From positions 124,001-188,000 of the forward strand of contig NZ_VEGH01000004.1 of NCBI RefSeq assembly GCF_007679345.1: a stretch of DNA of 64,000 bases, read 5' to 3'. Under the pieces are notes generated by a model, which had not been told where the DNA came from, searched no databases, and saw only the letters and a list, made by a program, of their open reading frames with translations. Position 1 is the stretch's first letter; each line of letters starts with the position of its first letter. Positions 46,952-56,918 of this stretch are shown here, piece by piece. The DNA is from Cellulosimicrobium cellulans. GTDB lineage: Bacteria; Actinomycetota; Actinomycetes; Actinomycetales; Cellulomonadaceae. The translations under genes and the position numbers were made by a program.

Positions 46952-47105
46952 GGGGGACTCCTGGTGGGTCGGCGTCGGGTCGGGGCGTCGGCGTCAGGAG
47001 CGTCTGCGGCAACGATCCGTCCCCGACCGTAGGTGGCGCGCAGGCCGGTTTCAAGGGCGCCGGCGCACCGGTCCCCGGGGGCCGCGACCGCGCCGGCGGC
47101 CGGCG

Positions 47106-48317
47106 TCAGGTCTCCGCGACGGCCACCGCGTGCTCCGCCGCGTCGTCCGCGGTGAACCGGACCAGCCGCTCGGCCTCGGCCAGCACCGCGCGGTGGTCGG
47201 TCCGGGTCCACCGCCGCAGCGGGGTGACCGTCAGCAGCGCGCGCTCCCGGCGGGCACGCGGGGCGCCCGCGGGGCGGGGGAGCCGCTCCCGCCGGACGGT
47301 CCAGGACCCGGCCACCACGCCGTCGACCAGCACGGTCCCCGGCGGCATGCCGTTGCGGCTGGCCAGCGCAGGGCGGACCTCGGGCGGGATCACCCGGCTG
47401 CGGTCGTCGTGGCCGAGCAGCAGGTTCTCGAAGTCCGGCAGCAGGCGGACCGGCGCGGGGGCGTCCTCCGGCGGGCGCGGGGCGTCCGGGACGTCGAGCA
47501 GCACGCGCGGGCGGCCCGACGGCGGGTCGACGTGCACCACCTCGACGAGCTCCGGACGGATCCGGTCGACCACCGGGGCGAGCCGGGTCAGGCCGGACCA
47601 CCGCTGCACGTCGGCGGTCGTCGCCGGGCCGTAGACGGCCAGGTACCGGCGGACGAGGGCGGCCAGCGCGGCCTCCCGGTCGTCCTCGGCGAGGTCCGCG
47701 TCGCCCGGGCCGCCGGCGGTGCCGAACCACGCCCACGCCGTCGTCCACGTCGTCGCCAGGCTCCGGCCCCACACCCCGCGCGGGGTGACCTGCACGAGCG
47801 GCAGCAGCCCGCGCGCGCCCATCGCGAGCGAGGCCGGGTCCAGGTCCGGCCAGGTCGCCGCGAGCCGCGCCCCCAGGTCCCGCGCGCCGAGCGGGCCGGC
47901 GGCCAGGGCGTCCAGCGCGGCGGACCGCAGGTCGTCCAGGTCGACCTGGCGGAGCGTCGGCGCCGCGGACACGTTGGCGGTGAGGTGGCGGCGCAGCGTC
48001 GGGGCGAGCAGCGGCCACAGCGCGAGCGCGTCGTCGGCGGTGACCAGGTGCACGGTGTCGCGGAGCAGCGCGAGACGGGCGACCCGGCGGTCCGTCATCG
48101 CGTCGGCGAGGTCGGCGTGCGCGAACCCGGCCACGCGCGCGTGCAGCGCGAGGTACGCCGACGACGGGTTCTGGGACTGCAGCGCGACCAGGCGCCGCAC
48201 GACGTCGACCGCGGGGGTGCCGGTCCGCTCCAGGAGGTGCTGCCGGGCCAGCAGGGCGCGGCCGAGCCCGCGCGTGGTGATGCTGCCGCCGCCCGCCAGG
48301 TCCCCGTCGCCCGTCAC
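47106..48317 (-). CDS. AlkZ-like winged-helix DNA glycosylase (HTH_42 family)
   Basis: 403 residues from GTG 48317. HTH_42 features: LLARQHLLERTGTPAVDVVR, then RRLVALQSQNPSSAYLALHA with the Gln-x-Gln motif (Gln47, Gln49) that marks the catalytic pair in AlkZ-type glycosylases. Repeated winged-helix units follow (LRDTVHLVTADDALALWPLL; SGLTRLAPVVDRIRPEL), ending LLPDFENLLLGHDDRSRVI. AlkZ unhooks interstrand crosslinks or removes bulky alkyl bases. A second family member of the YcaQ kind lies at 60483. Substrate is unproven. Confidence 0.85.
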   Translation of the reverse strand: MTGDGDLAGGGSITTRGLGRALLARQHLLERTGTPAVDVVRRLVALQSQNPSSAYLALHARVAGFAHADLADAMTDRRVARLALLRDTVHLVTADDALALWPLLAPTLRRHLTANVSAAPTLRQVDLDDLRSAALDALAAGPLGARDLGARLAATWPDLDPASLAMGARGLLPLVQVTPRGVWGRSLATTWTTAWAWFGTAGGPGDADLAEDDREAALAALVRRYLAVYGPATTADVQRWSGLTRLAPVVDRIRPELVEVVHVDPPSGRPRVLLDVPDAPRPPEDAPAPVRLLPDFENLLLGHDDRSRVIPPEVRPALASRNGMPPGTVLVDGVVAGSWTVRRERLPRPAGAPRARRERALLTVTPLRRWTRTDHRAVLAEAERLVRFTADDAAEHAVAVAET

Positions 48318-48383
48318 CCCGCAGACGCTACTGGCCGGCCCCGACACCGCGCCGCGACCACCCCGCCCCACCGACCCCCGCCG

Positions 48384-48439
48384 AGATCGCACTCGTCGCG
48401 GGGTTCGGGCGGGCTGGACCCCGCGACGAGTGCACTCTC
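48384..48439. terminator. Long hairpin between AlkZ-like and DUF58 genes
   Basis: Perfect 16-base arms GCACTCGTCGCGGGGT (48389-48404) and complement (48418-48433), 13-base loop; beyond a 3-base bulge GAG and CTC extend the stem. It begins CCGAGATCG, as the half-sites of the 75-bp repeats do, but lacks their 19-bp period. It lies at the 3' end of the minus-strand DUF58 operon's flank, upstream of nothing on the plus strand. Confidence 0.55.
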
Positions 48440-48478
48440 ACCGAGGGAGTGGGGGAGGGGGAGTGGGAGGGGGTGGGG

Positions 48479-49771
48479 CTACAGGCGGCCCGCGGCCTTC
48501 AGGGCCAGGTACGTGTCCGCCAGGCGCGGGGCCAGGTCGTCGGGCAGCGCGTCCACGACCTCGACCCCGTGGCTGCGCAGCCGCTGCGCGACGGCCGTCC
48601 GCTCCAGCTCGGTCCGCTCGGCGGCCGCGGCGTCGAACAGCGCGGCCACGTCCTCCCGGCCGGTGCGCAGCCGCTCGACCTCGGGGTCCCGCACCGACGC
48701 GAGCACCACCTGGTGCCGGGACGCGAGCTGGTCGACCACCCGCAGCAGGCCGTTCTCGACGGCCGCCGGCTCGAGCGCGGACAGCAGCACGACGAGCGCC
48801 CGCTGGGACAGCCGCTCCTGGACCTGCGCGACGATCCCCGGCCAGTCCGCCTCGACGAGCGACGGCTCCACGTCGGCCAGCGCGTCCGCGATCGCGGGCA
48901 TCAGCCGGGGACCCGACGCGCCGGCGACCCGTGCCCGCACGGTGCGGTCGTAGGCCAGCAGCTCGACGCGGTCGCCGGCGCGGGACGCCAGGGCCGCGAG
49001 CAGCAGCGCCGCCTCGACCGACGGCTCCAGGCGCGGCTCCTCGCCGGTGCGCGCGGCGCTGGTGCGCGAGGTGTCGAGGACGATCAGCACCCGGCGGTCC
49101 CGCTCGGGTCGCCAGGTGCGGACCACGACGTCGTTGCGCCGGGCGCTGGCCCGCCAGTCGATCGACCGCACGTCGTCGCCGATCACGTACTCGCGCAGCG
49201 AGTCGAACTCGGTGCCCTGCCCGCGGACCTGGACCGCCGCGCGGCCGTCCATCTCCCGGAGGCGGGCGAGCCGGCTGGGCAGGTGGCGGCGGGACGCGAA
49301 CTCCGGCAGCACGCGCTGGGTGCCGGGGACCTCGAGGGACACCTGCCGGGCGGCGAGGCCGAGGGGGCCGGCGGCCCGGATGGTCACGCGGTCGGCGCGC
49401 AGGTCGCCGCGGCGGCTCGGGCGCAGGGCGGTGTCGACCCGGCGCGACTCCCCGGGCGGCAGGTCGACCCGGTGCCGGTTCTGCTGGGCGCCGGCCGAGG
49501 GCTGCCACGCGTCCCGGACGAGCGCCCGCAGCCGCCGGGCGCCGGTGTGCGTGAGGGTCAGCCGGGACCGGGCGGGCTCGTGCAGCCGGACCGCCCCGGT
49601 GACCTCGCGGCGGATCGCGACGGCGCGCGGGGACGCGGCCAGGGCGACGTCGAGCGCGCACAGCAGGACGACGAGCACCGCCCAGGCCAGCACCGTGCCG
49701 GGCACGGGCCAGAGCAGCACCGGCAGCGCGCCGACCGCGGTCAGCGCGACCGCGCGCCAGGTGATCGCCAC
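48479..49771 (-). CDS. DUF58 domain protein
   Basis: 430 residues, GTG at 49771. Two N-terminal membrane helices (ALTAVGALPVLLWPVPGTVL; LAWAVLVVLLCALDVALAAS), a beta-rich middle, then the DUF58 signature GTEFDSLREYVIGDDVRSID-W with ASARRNDVVVRTWRPERDR. A von Willebrand-like fold follows (VLIVLDTSRTS as a MIDAS-like DxS). Partner of the MoxR ATPase 10 bases upstream; such pairs act in envelope or complex assembly. Last gene of the operon. Confidence 0.92.
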   Translation of the reverse strand: MAITWRAVALTAVGALPVLLWPVPGTVLAWAVLVVLLCALDVALAASPRAVAIRREVTGAVRLHEPARSRLTLTHTGARRLRALVRDAWQPSAGAQQNRHRVDLPPGESRRVDTALRPSRRGDLRADRVTIRAAGPLGLAARQVSLEVPGTQRVLPEFASRRHLPSRLARLREMDGRAAVQVRGQGTEFDSLREYVIGDDVRSIDWRASARRNDVVVRTWRPERDRRVLIVLDTSRTSAARTGEEPRLEPSVEAALLLAALASRAGDRVELLAYDRTVRARVAGASGPRLMPAIADALADVEPSLVEADWPGIVAQVQERLSQRALVVLLSALEPAAVENGLLRVVDQLASRHQVVLASVRDPEVERLRTGREDVAALFDAAAAERTELERTAVAQRLRSHGVEVVDALPDDLAPRLADTYLALKAAGRL

Positions 49772-49781
49772 GCCGGGCGCC

Positions 49782-50908
<1,127 letters not shown>

Positions 50909-50912
<4 letters not shown>

Positions 50913-52153
50913 GTGGGGTGAACCTCGCTCTCGAGCTGGTCGAGCCGGCGGGCCAGGTGCTCCAGGCCCGCGTCTGACGTGGGGGGTGGTCCGTACAGCA
51001 GGTCGCGGACGTCGACCTCGTCCCGGCCGGCCGCCCGGGCGACCGCGACGACCACGTCGGGCGCCGCCGCCGACCGGGGGACGCCCAGCCGGCGCGCGAG
51101 CCGCGCCGCGGTCCCGGCCCGCAGCGAGGCCGCCGCGTGCCCGTACGACCGGGAGGTCCGGTAGAGCCGCGCCCGGCCGCGGGTGGTCTCGGCGGGGCGG
51201 ACCACGACCGGCAGCCGCTCGGCGACGACCCGGCCGAGCCGGCGGCCGCGCCACAGGCCGAGCGCGACCACCACGACGAGCGCCTGGATCAGCAGCACCC
51301 GGGCGACGGGCGGCAGCAGGTCGCCGAGGCCGGGGCCGGTGCTCGTCCCGTCGGTGCCGAGGTCGTCGGCGGACGGCACGTACCAGACCAGGTCGGCGTT
51401 CCGGCCGAGAGCGCGCAGCGCGAGCGCCGCGTTGCCCTCGTCGGTGATCCGGGCGTTCGTGATCAGGCCGGCGTCGCCCAGCACGGTGACCCGGCGGCCG
51501 TCGACCTCCGAGACGGAGTACAGGGACGCCTGCGGGGACGTGCCCGGGACCGGGAAGCAGAGCGTGGTGCCGTCGGGGGCGGCCTCGCCGGTGGGGACGA
51601 CTCCCGCGCCGGTCGCCGAGACGGTCCCGGCGGCGGTGGCGTCGGGGTCGGGGCAGGACGCGGCGACCGGGGCGGGCCGGGTGCCGCCCGACCAGCCGGT
51701 GGTCAGGCCCGGGACCACCCGGTCGAGCAGGAAGGACGGGTCGAGCAGCACCAGGTCGGCGTCCGTGCCGGCGAGCGCCGACGTCTGGGCGTCGGAGAGC
51801 AGCCAGTCGGAGGTCACGAGCAGCGTGCGGCCGGCCTCCGCGGCGTCGGTCGCGGCGCCCACGGAGCGCACGTAGTCGATCCGGACGCCCTGGTCGCGCA
51901 GCACCTCGGCGAGCGCCATCGCGCCGTTGTCCCGGGGGTTGTCCGGGGCGAGCGCGGTGGCCGAGCGGGTGGGCGCGGGCAGCAGCGCCGCCAGCACGCC
52001 GATGCCGAGCACGACCGCCACGCCGACCAGCCAGCGCACCCGGCGCCACCGGGCGCCCGCGCGGCTGCGCGCGGTGGTGCCGTCCCCGAGGACGACGCCG
52101 TCGGGCCCGGCGGTCGCGGCGCCCGGCGGCCGGGTGGTCGTCGGCGCGGTCAC
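50909..52153 (-). CDS. DUF4350 membrane protein
   Basis: 414 residues, GTG at 52153. One membrane helix near residues 40-62 (WLVGVAVVLGIGVLAALLPA), an extracytoplasmic domain with NPRDNGAMALAEVLRDQGVR and LLDPSFLLDRVVPGL, a second helix near 300 (RVLLIQALVVVVALGLWRGR) and a cytoplasmic tail with RARLYRTSRSYGHAAASL. Typical member of the DUF4350/MoxR/DUF58 operon. Function unknown. Confidence 0.9.
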
Positions 52154-52788
52154 GCGCCCACCCCCGCGGCGGCCACCCCGGCGGGCAGCGTCGGACGCGT
52201 CGCCGCCACGCGCGCGTCCAGCTCGCGCAGCGCCGCGTCGTCCTCCGCGCGCGGGGTGCGCTCGCCGTAGACGACGTCGTCGAAGAGCCGCCCGGCGGCG
52301 CGCAGGTCGACCGCGTGCGCGGGCAGGCGCAGCCCGGCGGCCTCGACGGCCTCGTGCGCCGTGCGGCCCGGCTGCTCCTCCAGCACGGCGCGCTCCTCGA
52401 GCGCCCGGACCACGGCCCGGAACCGGTCGGCGACCGCCGCGGCCCAGTCGCCGCGCGCCGCGGCCGCGTCCGCGGCTGCCCGCAGCTCGGCGGCGGTGCG
52501 CCGGTCGTCCGCGTCCAGCACGCCGCGCGCCCCCGCGACCCGCCGGCTGCGGCGCACGGGCCCCGTGACGAGGAACGCCACGGTCACGAGGACGGCCAGA
52601 CCGGCGAGGATCGCCAGGAGCGTGCCGACGTTGCCGATCGGCAGGCCGTCGGCACCCTCGAACAGCCGGCCGAGCCAGTCGAGGAACCGCTGCAGCAGGC
52701 TCGGCTGCTGGTGGTAGACCGGGTCGGCGAGCTCCTGCTCGAGCCAGCGGCGCGCCTGCTCGGCGTCCGGGACGACGGGCACGGTCAC
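52150..52788 (-). CDS. DUF4129 membrane protein
   Basis: 212 residues, GTG at 52788, overlapping neighbours on both sides by GTGA. N-terminal amphipathic segment (ARRWLEQELADPVYHQQPSL), one membrane helix (VGTLLAILAGLAVLVTVAFL), then the DUF4129 helical domain RDDWAAA-like GDWAAAVADRFRAVVRALEE and TAHEAVEAAGLRLPAHAVDL ending FDDVVYGERTP. Function unknown; part of the MoxR operon. Confidence 0.88.
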   Translation of the reverse strand: MTVPVVPDAEQARRWLEQELADPVYHQQPSLLQRFLDWLGRLFEGADGLPIGNVGTLLAILAGLAVLVTVAFLVTGPVRRSRRVAGARGVLDADDRRTAAELRAAADAAAARGDWAAAVADRFRAVVRALEERAVLEEQPGRTAHEAVEAAGLRLPAHAVDLRAAGRLFDDVVYGERTPRAEDDAALRELDARVAATRPTLPAGVAAAGVGA

Positions 52789-54191
52789 CGGCCGGCGCCC
52801 TCCGCGGCCCGGGCCAGCTCGACGTCCAGCCCCTCGCGGCGCATCCGCACGTCGATGTAGGCGAGCGCGACGACGCCGGCCATGAACACCGTCGTGATCG
52901 TCGAGGCGATCGCGGTGCCCACGGCGGTCAGCGCGATGGCGGGCCCGCTGGTCATGAGCGGGTCGTTGAGCACCAGCTGGGAGATCAGCGAGACCGGCAC
53001 GACGACGATCTGCGAGATGATCCCGACGAGGATCGTCACCAAGAGGTACAGGCCGAGCAGCCGCCAGAAGGACCCGCGGGTCAGCCGCCACGCGCGGGCC
53101 ACGGACGCCCAGAAGCCGCCACCCTCCAGCATGATCGCGGCGGGCGCGAGCAGCGTCCGGATCGTCAGCCAGAAGCCGCCGACCAGCGCGGCGGCCACGC
53201 CGAGGAGACCGACCAGCACGGTCAGACCGACGCTGTCGGAGGTGGCGCCCACCAGGACCACCAGGCCGACGACGGCCGCCATCCCGACCGCGGTGACCAG
53301 GCCGAGCAGCAGGCTGAACCCGATGACCCAGACGATCCGCTTGCCCTGGCCGCGCACGACGTCGCGGGCGGAGACCCGCTGGCCGATGACCGAGCGGCTG
53401 ACCGACAGGATCAGCAGGCCGGTGAGGACCGTGGTGGCGAGGGCCGTCAGCGGGATCGTGGCCACGCCCGCGAGCGACGTGCCGAAGCTGTCGCCCAGCA
53501 GCTGGGTGTCGGCCGTGGTGAGCCCCGCGCTGTCGGTGAACAGGTCGTTGACCGCGCCGGCGAAGAACCCGGCGACGTACCACTGGATCAGGGCGCCGAT
53601 CGCGGTGGCGACGGCGACGACGACGGCGGTGAGCCCGAACATCGTCCCCGGGTTGTGCCGGATCGCGCGGAACGCGCCGTCGAAGATCTCCCAGATGCTC
53701 AGGGGCCGCAGCGGGATGATCCCGGGCTGCGCGGCGGGCGGCTGGTACGGGCTCGCGCCCCAGCCGTACGGGGTCGCCCCGGGCTGCTGGCCGTAGCCCT
53801 GCTGGCCGTAGCCCTGCTGGCCGTAGCCCGGCGCGGTCGGCTGGCCGGGGGCGGTCGGGTATCCCGGCCGCTGCCCGTGACCCGGGGCCGGCGGCTGCCC
53901 CTGCGCGCCCGGGTAGCCCGGCGGCTGCCCGTACCCGGGCTGCTGCCCGTACCCCGGCGGGACCGGACCGGCCGGGCCGGTCGCCGGCCGACCCTGCGCG
54001 TCACCCGGACGGCCGCCACCCGGGTGGGTGCCCGGGTCGCCCCAGGGGTTCGCGGGCTGCCCGCCCGCGGCCGGGTCCGCGGGCGGCTGCCAGCCCGCGG
54101 GGGCGTACTGCCCGTACCGGGGCGCGGGGCGCGGGTCCTCGTCGTGCCGCGGCGCGTCCTCGGGGCGGCCCTCGTCGTGCGGCGTGCTCAT
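52785..54191 (-). CDS. Glycerophosphodiester phosphodiesterase-type membrane-domain protein
   Basis: 468 residues from ATG 54191 (AGGGAGTCCG upstream). The first 155 residues are Pro/Gly/Gln/Tyr-rich with GYGQQ and GQPPGYPG repeats. The rest holds six to eight membrane helices of the GPDPase membrane-domain type: PLSIWEIFDGAFRAIRHNPG, LLILSVSRSVIGQRVSARDV, FWASVARAWRLTRGSFWRLL. No phosphodiesterase catalytic domain is present. First gene of the DUF4129-DUF4350-MoxR-DUF58 operon, divergent from mtrA. Confidence 0.88.
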   Translation of the reverse strand: MSTPHDEGRPEDAPRHDEDPRPAPRYGQYAPAGWQPPADPAAGGQPANPWGDPGTHPGGGRPGDAQGRPATGPAGPVPPGYGQQPGYGQPPGYPGAQGQPPAPGHGQRPGYPTAPGQPTAPGYGQQGYGQQGYGQQPGATPYGWGASPYQPPAAQPGIIPLRPLSIWEIFDGAFRAIRHNPGTMFGLTAVVVAVATAIGALIQWYVAGFFAGAVNDLFTDSAGLTTADTQLLGDSFGTSLAGVATIPLTALATTVLTGLLILSVSRSVIGQRVSARDVVRGQGKRIVWVIGFSLLLGLVTAVGMAAVVGLVVLVGATSDSVGLTVLVGLLGVAAALVGGFWLTIRTLLAPAAIMLEGGGFWASVARAWRLTRGSFWRLLGLYLLVTILVGIISQIVVVPVSLISQLVLNDPLMTSGPAIALTAVGTAIASTITTVFMAGVVALAYIDVRMRREGLDVELARAAEGAGR

Positions 54192-54360
54192 CGGACTCCC
54201 TGGGTGGCGTTCGTGGTGCGCCGAGGGTGCCTGTCGAGGGCACCCTGCGCGGCTGACGGCCATCGTGCCACGTCAGGTCCGCGCGCGGGCCGCTGCTCCG
54301 TCCGGACGTCGCGCGCACGTCGGGGCCCGGTCCAGGGCGCCGTGATGCGATCATGGGCAG

Positions 54361-55044
54361 ATGAAGGGACGCGTTCTCGTGGTCGACGACGACACCGCCC
54401 TGTCCGAGATGATCGGCATCGTCCTGCGCTCGGAGGGCTTCGAGCCGGTCTTCTGCGCGGACGGGGACGAGGCCCTGGAGACCTTCCGGTCCACGCAGCC
54501 GGACCTCGTGCTGCTCGACCTGATGCTCCCGGGCAAGGACGGGACCGAGGTGTGCCGGCTCATCCGGGCGGAGTCGGGCGTGCCGATCGTCATGCTCACC
54601 GCCAAGGCCGACACGGTCGACGTGGTGCTCGGGCTGGAGTCCGGCGCCGACGACTACATCGCGAAGCCGTTCAAGCCCAAGGAGCTGATCGCGCGCGTGC
54701 GCGCCCGCCTGCGGCGCAGCGACGAGCCGGCACCCGAGCACCTGCGGATCGGGGACCTGTCCATCGACGTCACCGGCCACCGGGTCACGCGCGACGGCGC
54801 GGTCATCTCCCTCACCCCGCTGGAGTTCGACCTGCTCGTCGCCCTGGCGCGCAAGCCGTGGCAGGTGTTCACCCGGGAGGTCCTGCTGGAGCGGGTGTGG
54901 GGTTACCGGCACGCCGCCGACACCCGCCTGGTGAACGTCCACGTGCAGCGCCTGCGGTCCAAGATCGAGGCCGACCCCGAGCGTCCCGAGATCGTCGTGA
55001 CGGTGCGCGGCGTCGGCTACAAGGCGGGCGCGACGCCCCCGTGA
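54361..55044 (+). CDS. mtrA: Response regulator MtrA
   Basis: 227 residues. OmpR-type regulator: acidic pocket VLVVDDDTALSEMI, phosphoacceptor Asp53 in LVLLDLMLPGKDGTEV, Lys switch in YIAKPFKPKELIARVRA, and winged-helix C-domain with LTPLEFDLLVALARKPWQVF and RLVNVHVQRLRSKIEADPER. It controls cell-wall and division genes in actinobacteria. ATGs coincide with the start of conserved sequence. Coupled by GTGA to mtrB. Confidence 0.97.
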   Translation: MKGRVLVVDDDTALSEMIGIVLRSEGFEPVFCADGDEALETFRSTQPDLVLLDLMLPGKDGTEVCRLIRAESGVPIVMLTAKADTVDVVLGLESGADDYIAKPFKPKELIARVRARLRRSDEPAPEHLRIGDLSIDVTGHRVTRDGAVISLTPLEFDLLVALARKPWQVFTREVLLERVWGYRHAADTRLVNVHVQRLRSKIEADPERPEIVVTVRGVGYKAGATPP

Positions 55045-56918
55045 CCGGGACCTCCCGCGGCGGCGTCACCGCGCGGGCGGCGCGGGCGTGGCGGCTCGCC
55101 ACGGTGCGCGCCGGCGCCCGCACGCGCCGGCTGGTGCGCGCCTGGCGCGGCTCGCTCCAGGCGCGCGTCCTCACGCTCACCCTCGTGGTGGGCCTCCTCG
55201 CGCTCGCGGTGCTGGGCGGCTACCTGTCGGTGAGCGTCCGGGACGGGCTGTTCACGCAGCGGGTCGACCAGGTTCTCGCCGAGTCGGCGCGCAGCGCCGC
55301 CCAGGCGCAGGAGACGTTCGACGCCTCGACCGCGACGACGGGGCCCGAGGTGCAGCTGCTGCTCAACGACATGGTCGGCGCGCTGCGCTCGGGCGGTTCG
55401 GGCGAGCGCGAGGTGTTCCTGCTGCGCTCCCGCGGCCAGCAGCAGCCGATCCTGGTCACCGGCCAGTCCACGGACTCGACGCTGGTCGGCCTCGTCTCCG
55501 ACGACCTGCGCGCCGCGACCGCCGCGAACGAGGGCCAGCGCTGGGAGTCCGTCGCCTGGCCCGGGTCCGCGACCGACTCGGGGCGGGTCGAGCCCGGGGT
55601 CATGGTCGGCCAGGTGGTCACCGTGCCCGCCGCGGGGTCCTACGAGCTGTACTTCCTGTACTCGCTGCAGTCCGAGCAGGACCGGCTCGAGTTCCTGCAG
55701 AGCGTGCTCGGCATCGGCGCCGTCGCGCTGGTGGTGCTGCTGGTGTCCATGACGTGGCTGGTGACCCGGCAGGTCGTCCGCCCGGTGCGGCAGGCCGCGC
55801 ACGTCGCGGAACGGATCGCGGACGGCAGCCTCACCGAGCGGATGCCGGTGCGGGGCGAGGACGAGATGGCCCGGCTGGGGCGGTCGTTCAACGAGATGGC
55901 CGAGAGCCTGCAGGACCAGATCGACCGCATGGAGCACCTGTCGGCCATGCAGCGGCGGTTCGTGTCCGACGTGTCGCACGAGCTGCGCACGCCGCTGACC
56001 ACCGTCCGGATGGCGGGCGAGATGATCTACGAGTCGCGCGACGACTTCGACCCCGTGGTGCGCCGGTCCGCCGAGCTGCTGCAGCAGCAGCTCGACCGGT
56101 TCGAGGACCTGCTGGGCGACCTGCTGGAGATCAGCCGGTTCGACGCGGGCGCCGCCGTGCTGGACGCCGAGGCGCGCGACCTGCGCGACGTCGTCGGCGC
56201 GGCCGTCGACCAGGCCGTGCCGCTCGCCGGGGCGAAGGGCTCCTGGCTGTCCGTCACGCAGCCGGAGGGCCCGTGCGTCGCCGACGTCGACCCGCGGCGC
56301 GTGGAGCGGGTGCTGCGGAACCTGCTGGTGAACGCGATCGAGCACGCCGACGGCAGCGACGTCGAGGTGACCGTGGGCGCGGACGACCGCGCGGTCGCGG
56401 TCACCGTCCGCGACCGCGGCGTCGGCATGACCCGGGACGAGGCCGCCCACGTCTTCGACCGGTTCTGGCGCGCCGACCCCGCGCGCGCCCGCACCACAGG
56501 CGGCACGGGCCTCGGCCTGGCGATCTCGCTCGAGGACGCCCACCTGCACGGCGGCTGGCTCGAGGCGTGGGGCCGCCCGCGGCAGGGTGCCTGCTTCCGG
56601 CTCACGCTGCCGCGGCGGGCCGGCATCACCCTGGAGTCCTCGCCGTTGCCGCTCGAGCCACCGGCCGAGCCCGAGCGGCCCGCGCCGCGCGACCGGGACG
56701 CCGACCGCCCCGACCCGGCCGCGCTGCCCGACCTGCCCCCCACCACGGGGTCGTTCGACGTCGTGGAACGGGCGCGGGAGGCGCAGCGCGCGGTGGCCCG
56801 CCGACGCGAGCAGGAGCGCGGCGACGACCGCCCGGCGCCGGTGCCGGGCACGGCCGCCGCGCACGACCCCGAGCCCGCCCGCCACGGGGGCCCCGACGGA
56901 CCGGGGGAGACCCGATGA
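55041..56918 (+). CDS. mtrB: Sensor histidine kinase MtrB
   Basis: 625 residues, GTG at 55041. Two membrane helices (VLTLTLVVGLLALAVLGGYL; SVLGIGAVALVVLLVSMTWL) flank an extracytoplasmic domain of about 165 residues. Then come HAMP (RPVRQAAHVAERIADGSLTE), the H-box FVSDVSHELRTPLTTVRMAG (His near 313), the N-box VLRNLLVNAIEHADGSDVEV and G-boxes DRGVGMTRDEA and GGTGLGLAIS. A charged Pro/Arg-rich tail of about 90 residues ends the protein. Partner of MtrA, and overlaps lpqB by ATGA. Confidence 0.97.
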   Translation: MTGTSRGGVTARAARAWRLATVRAGARTRRLVRAWRGSLQARVLTLTLVVGLLALAVLGGYLSVSVRDGLFTQRVDQVLAESARSAAQAQETFDASTATTGPEVQLLLNDMVGALRSGGSGEREVFLLRSRGQQQPILVTGQSTDSTLVGLVSDDLRAATAANEGQRWESVAWPGSATDSGRVEPGVMVGQVVTVPAAGSYELYFLYSLQSEQDRLEFLQSVLGIGAVALVVLLVSMTWLVTRQVVRPVRQAAHVAERIADGSLTERMPVRGEDEMARLGRSFNEMAESLQDQIDRMEHLSAMQRRFVSDVSHELRTPLTTVRMAGEMIYESRDDFDPVVRRSAELLQQQLDRFEDLLGDLLEISRFDAGAAVLDAEARDLRDVVGAAVDQAVPLAGAKGSWLSVTQPEGPCVADVDPRRVERVLRNLLVNAIEHADGSDVEVTVGADDRAVAVTVRDRGVGMTRDEAAHVFDRFWRADPARARTTGGTGLGLAISLEDAHLHGGWLEAWGRPRQGACFRLTLPRRAGITLESSPLPLEPPAEPERPAPRDRDADRPDPAALPDLPPTTGSFDVVERAREAQRAVARRREQERGDDRPAPVPGTAAAHDPEPARHGGPDGPGETR

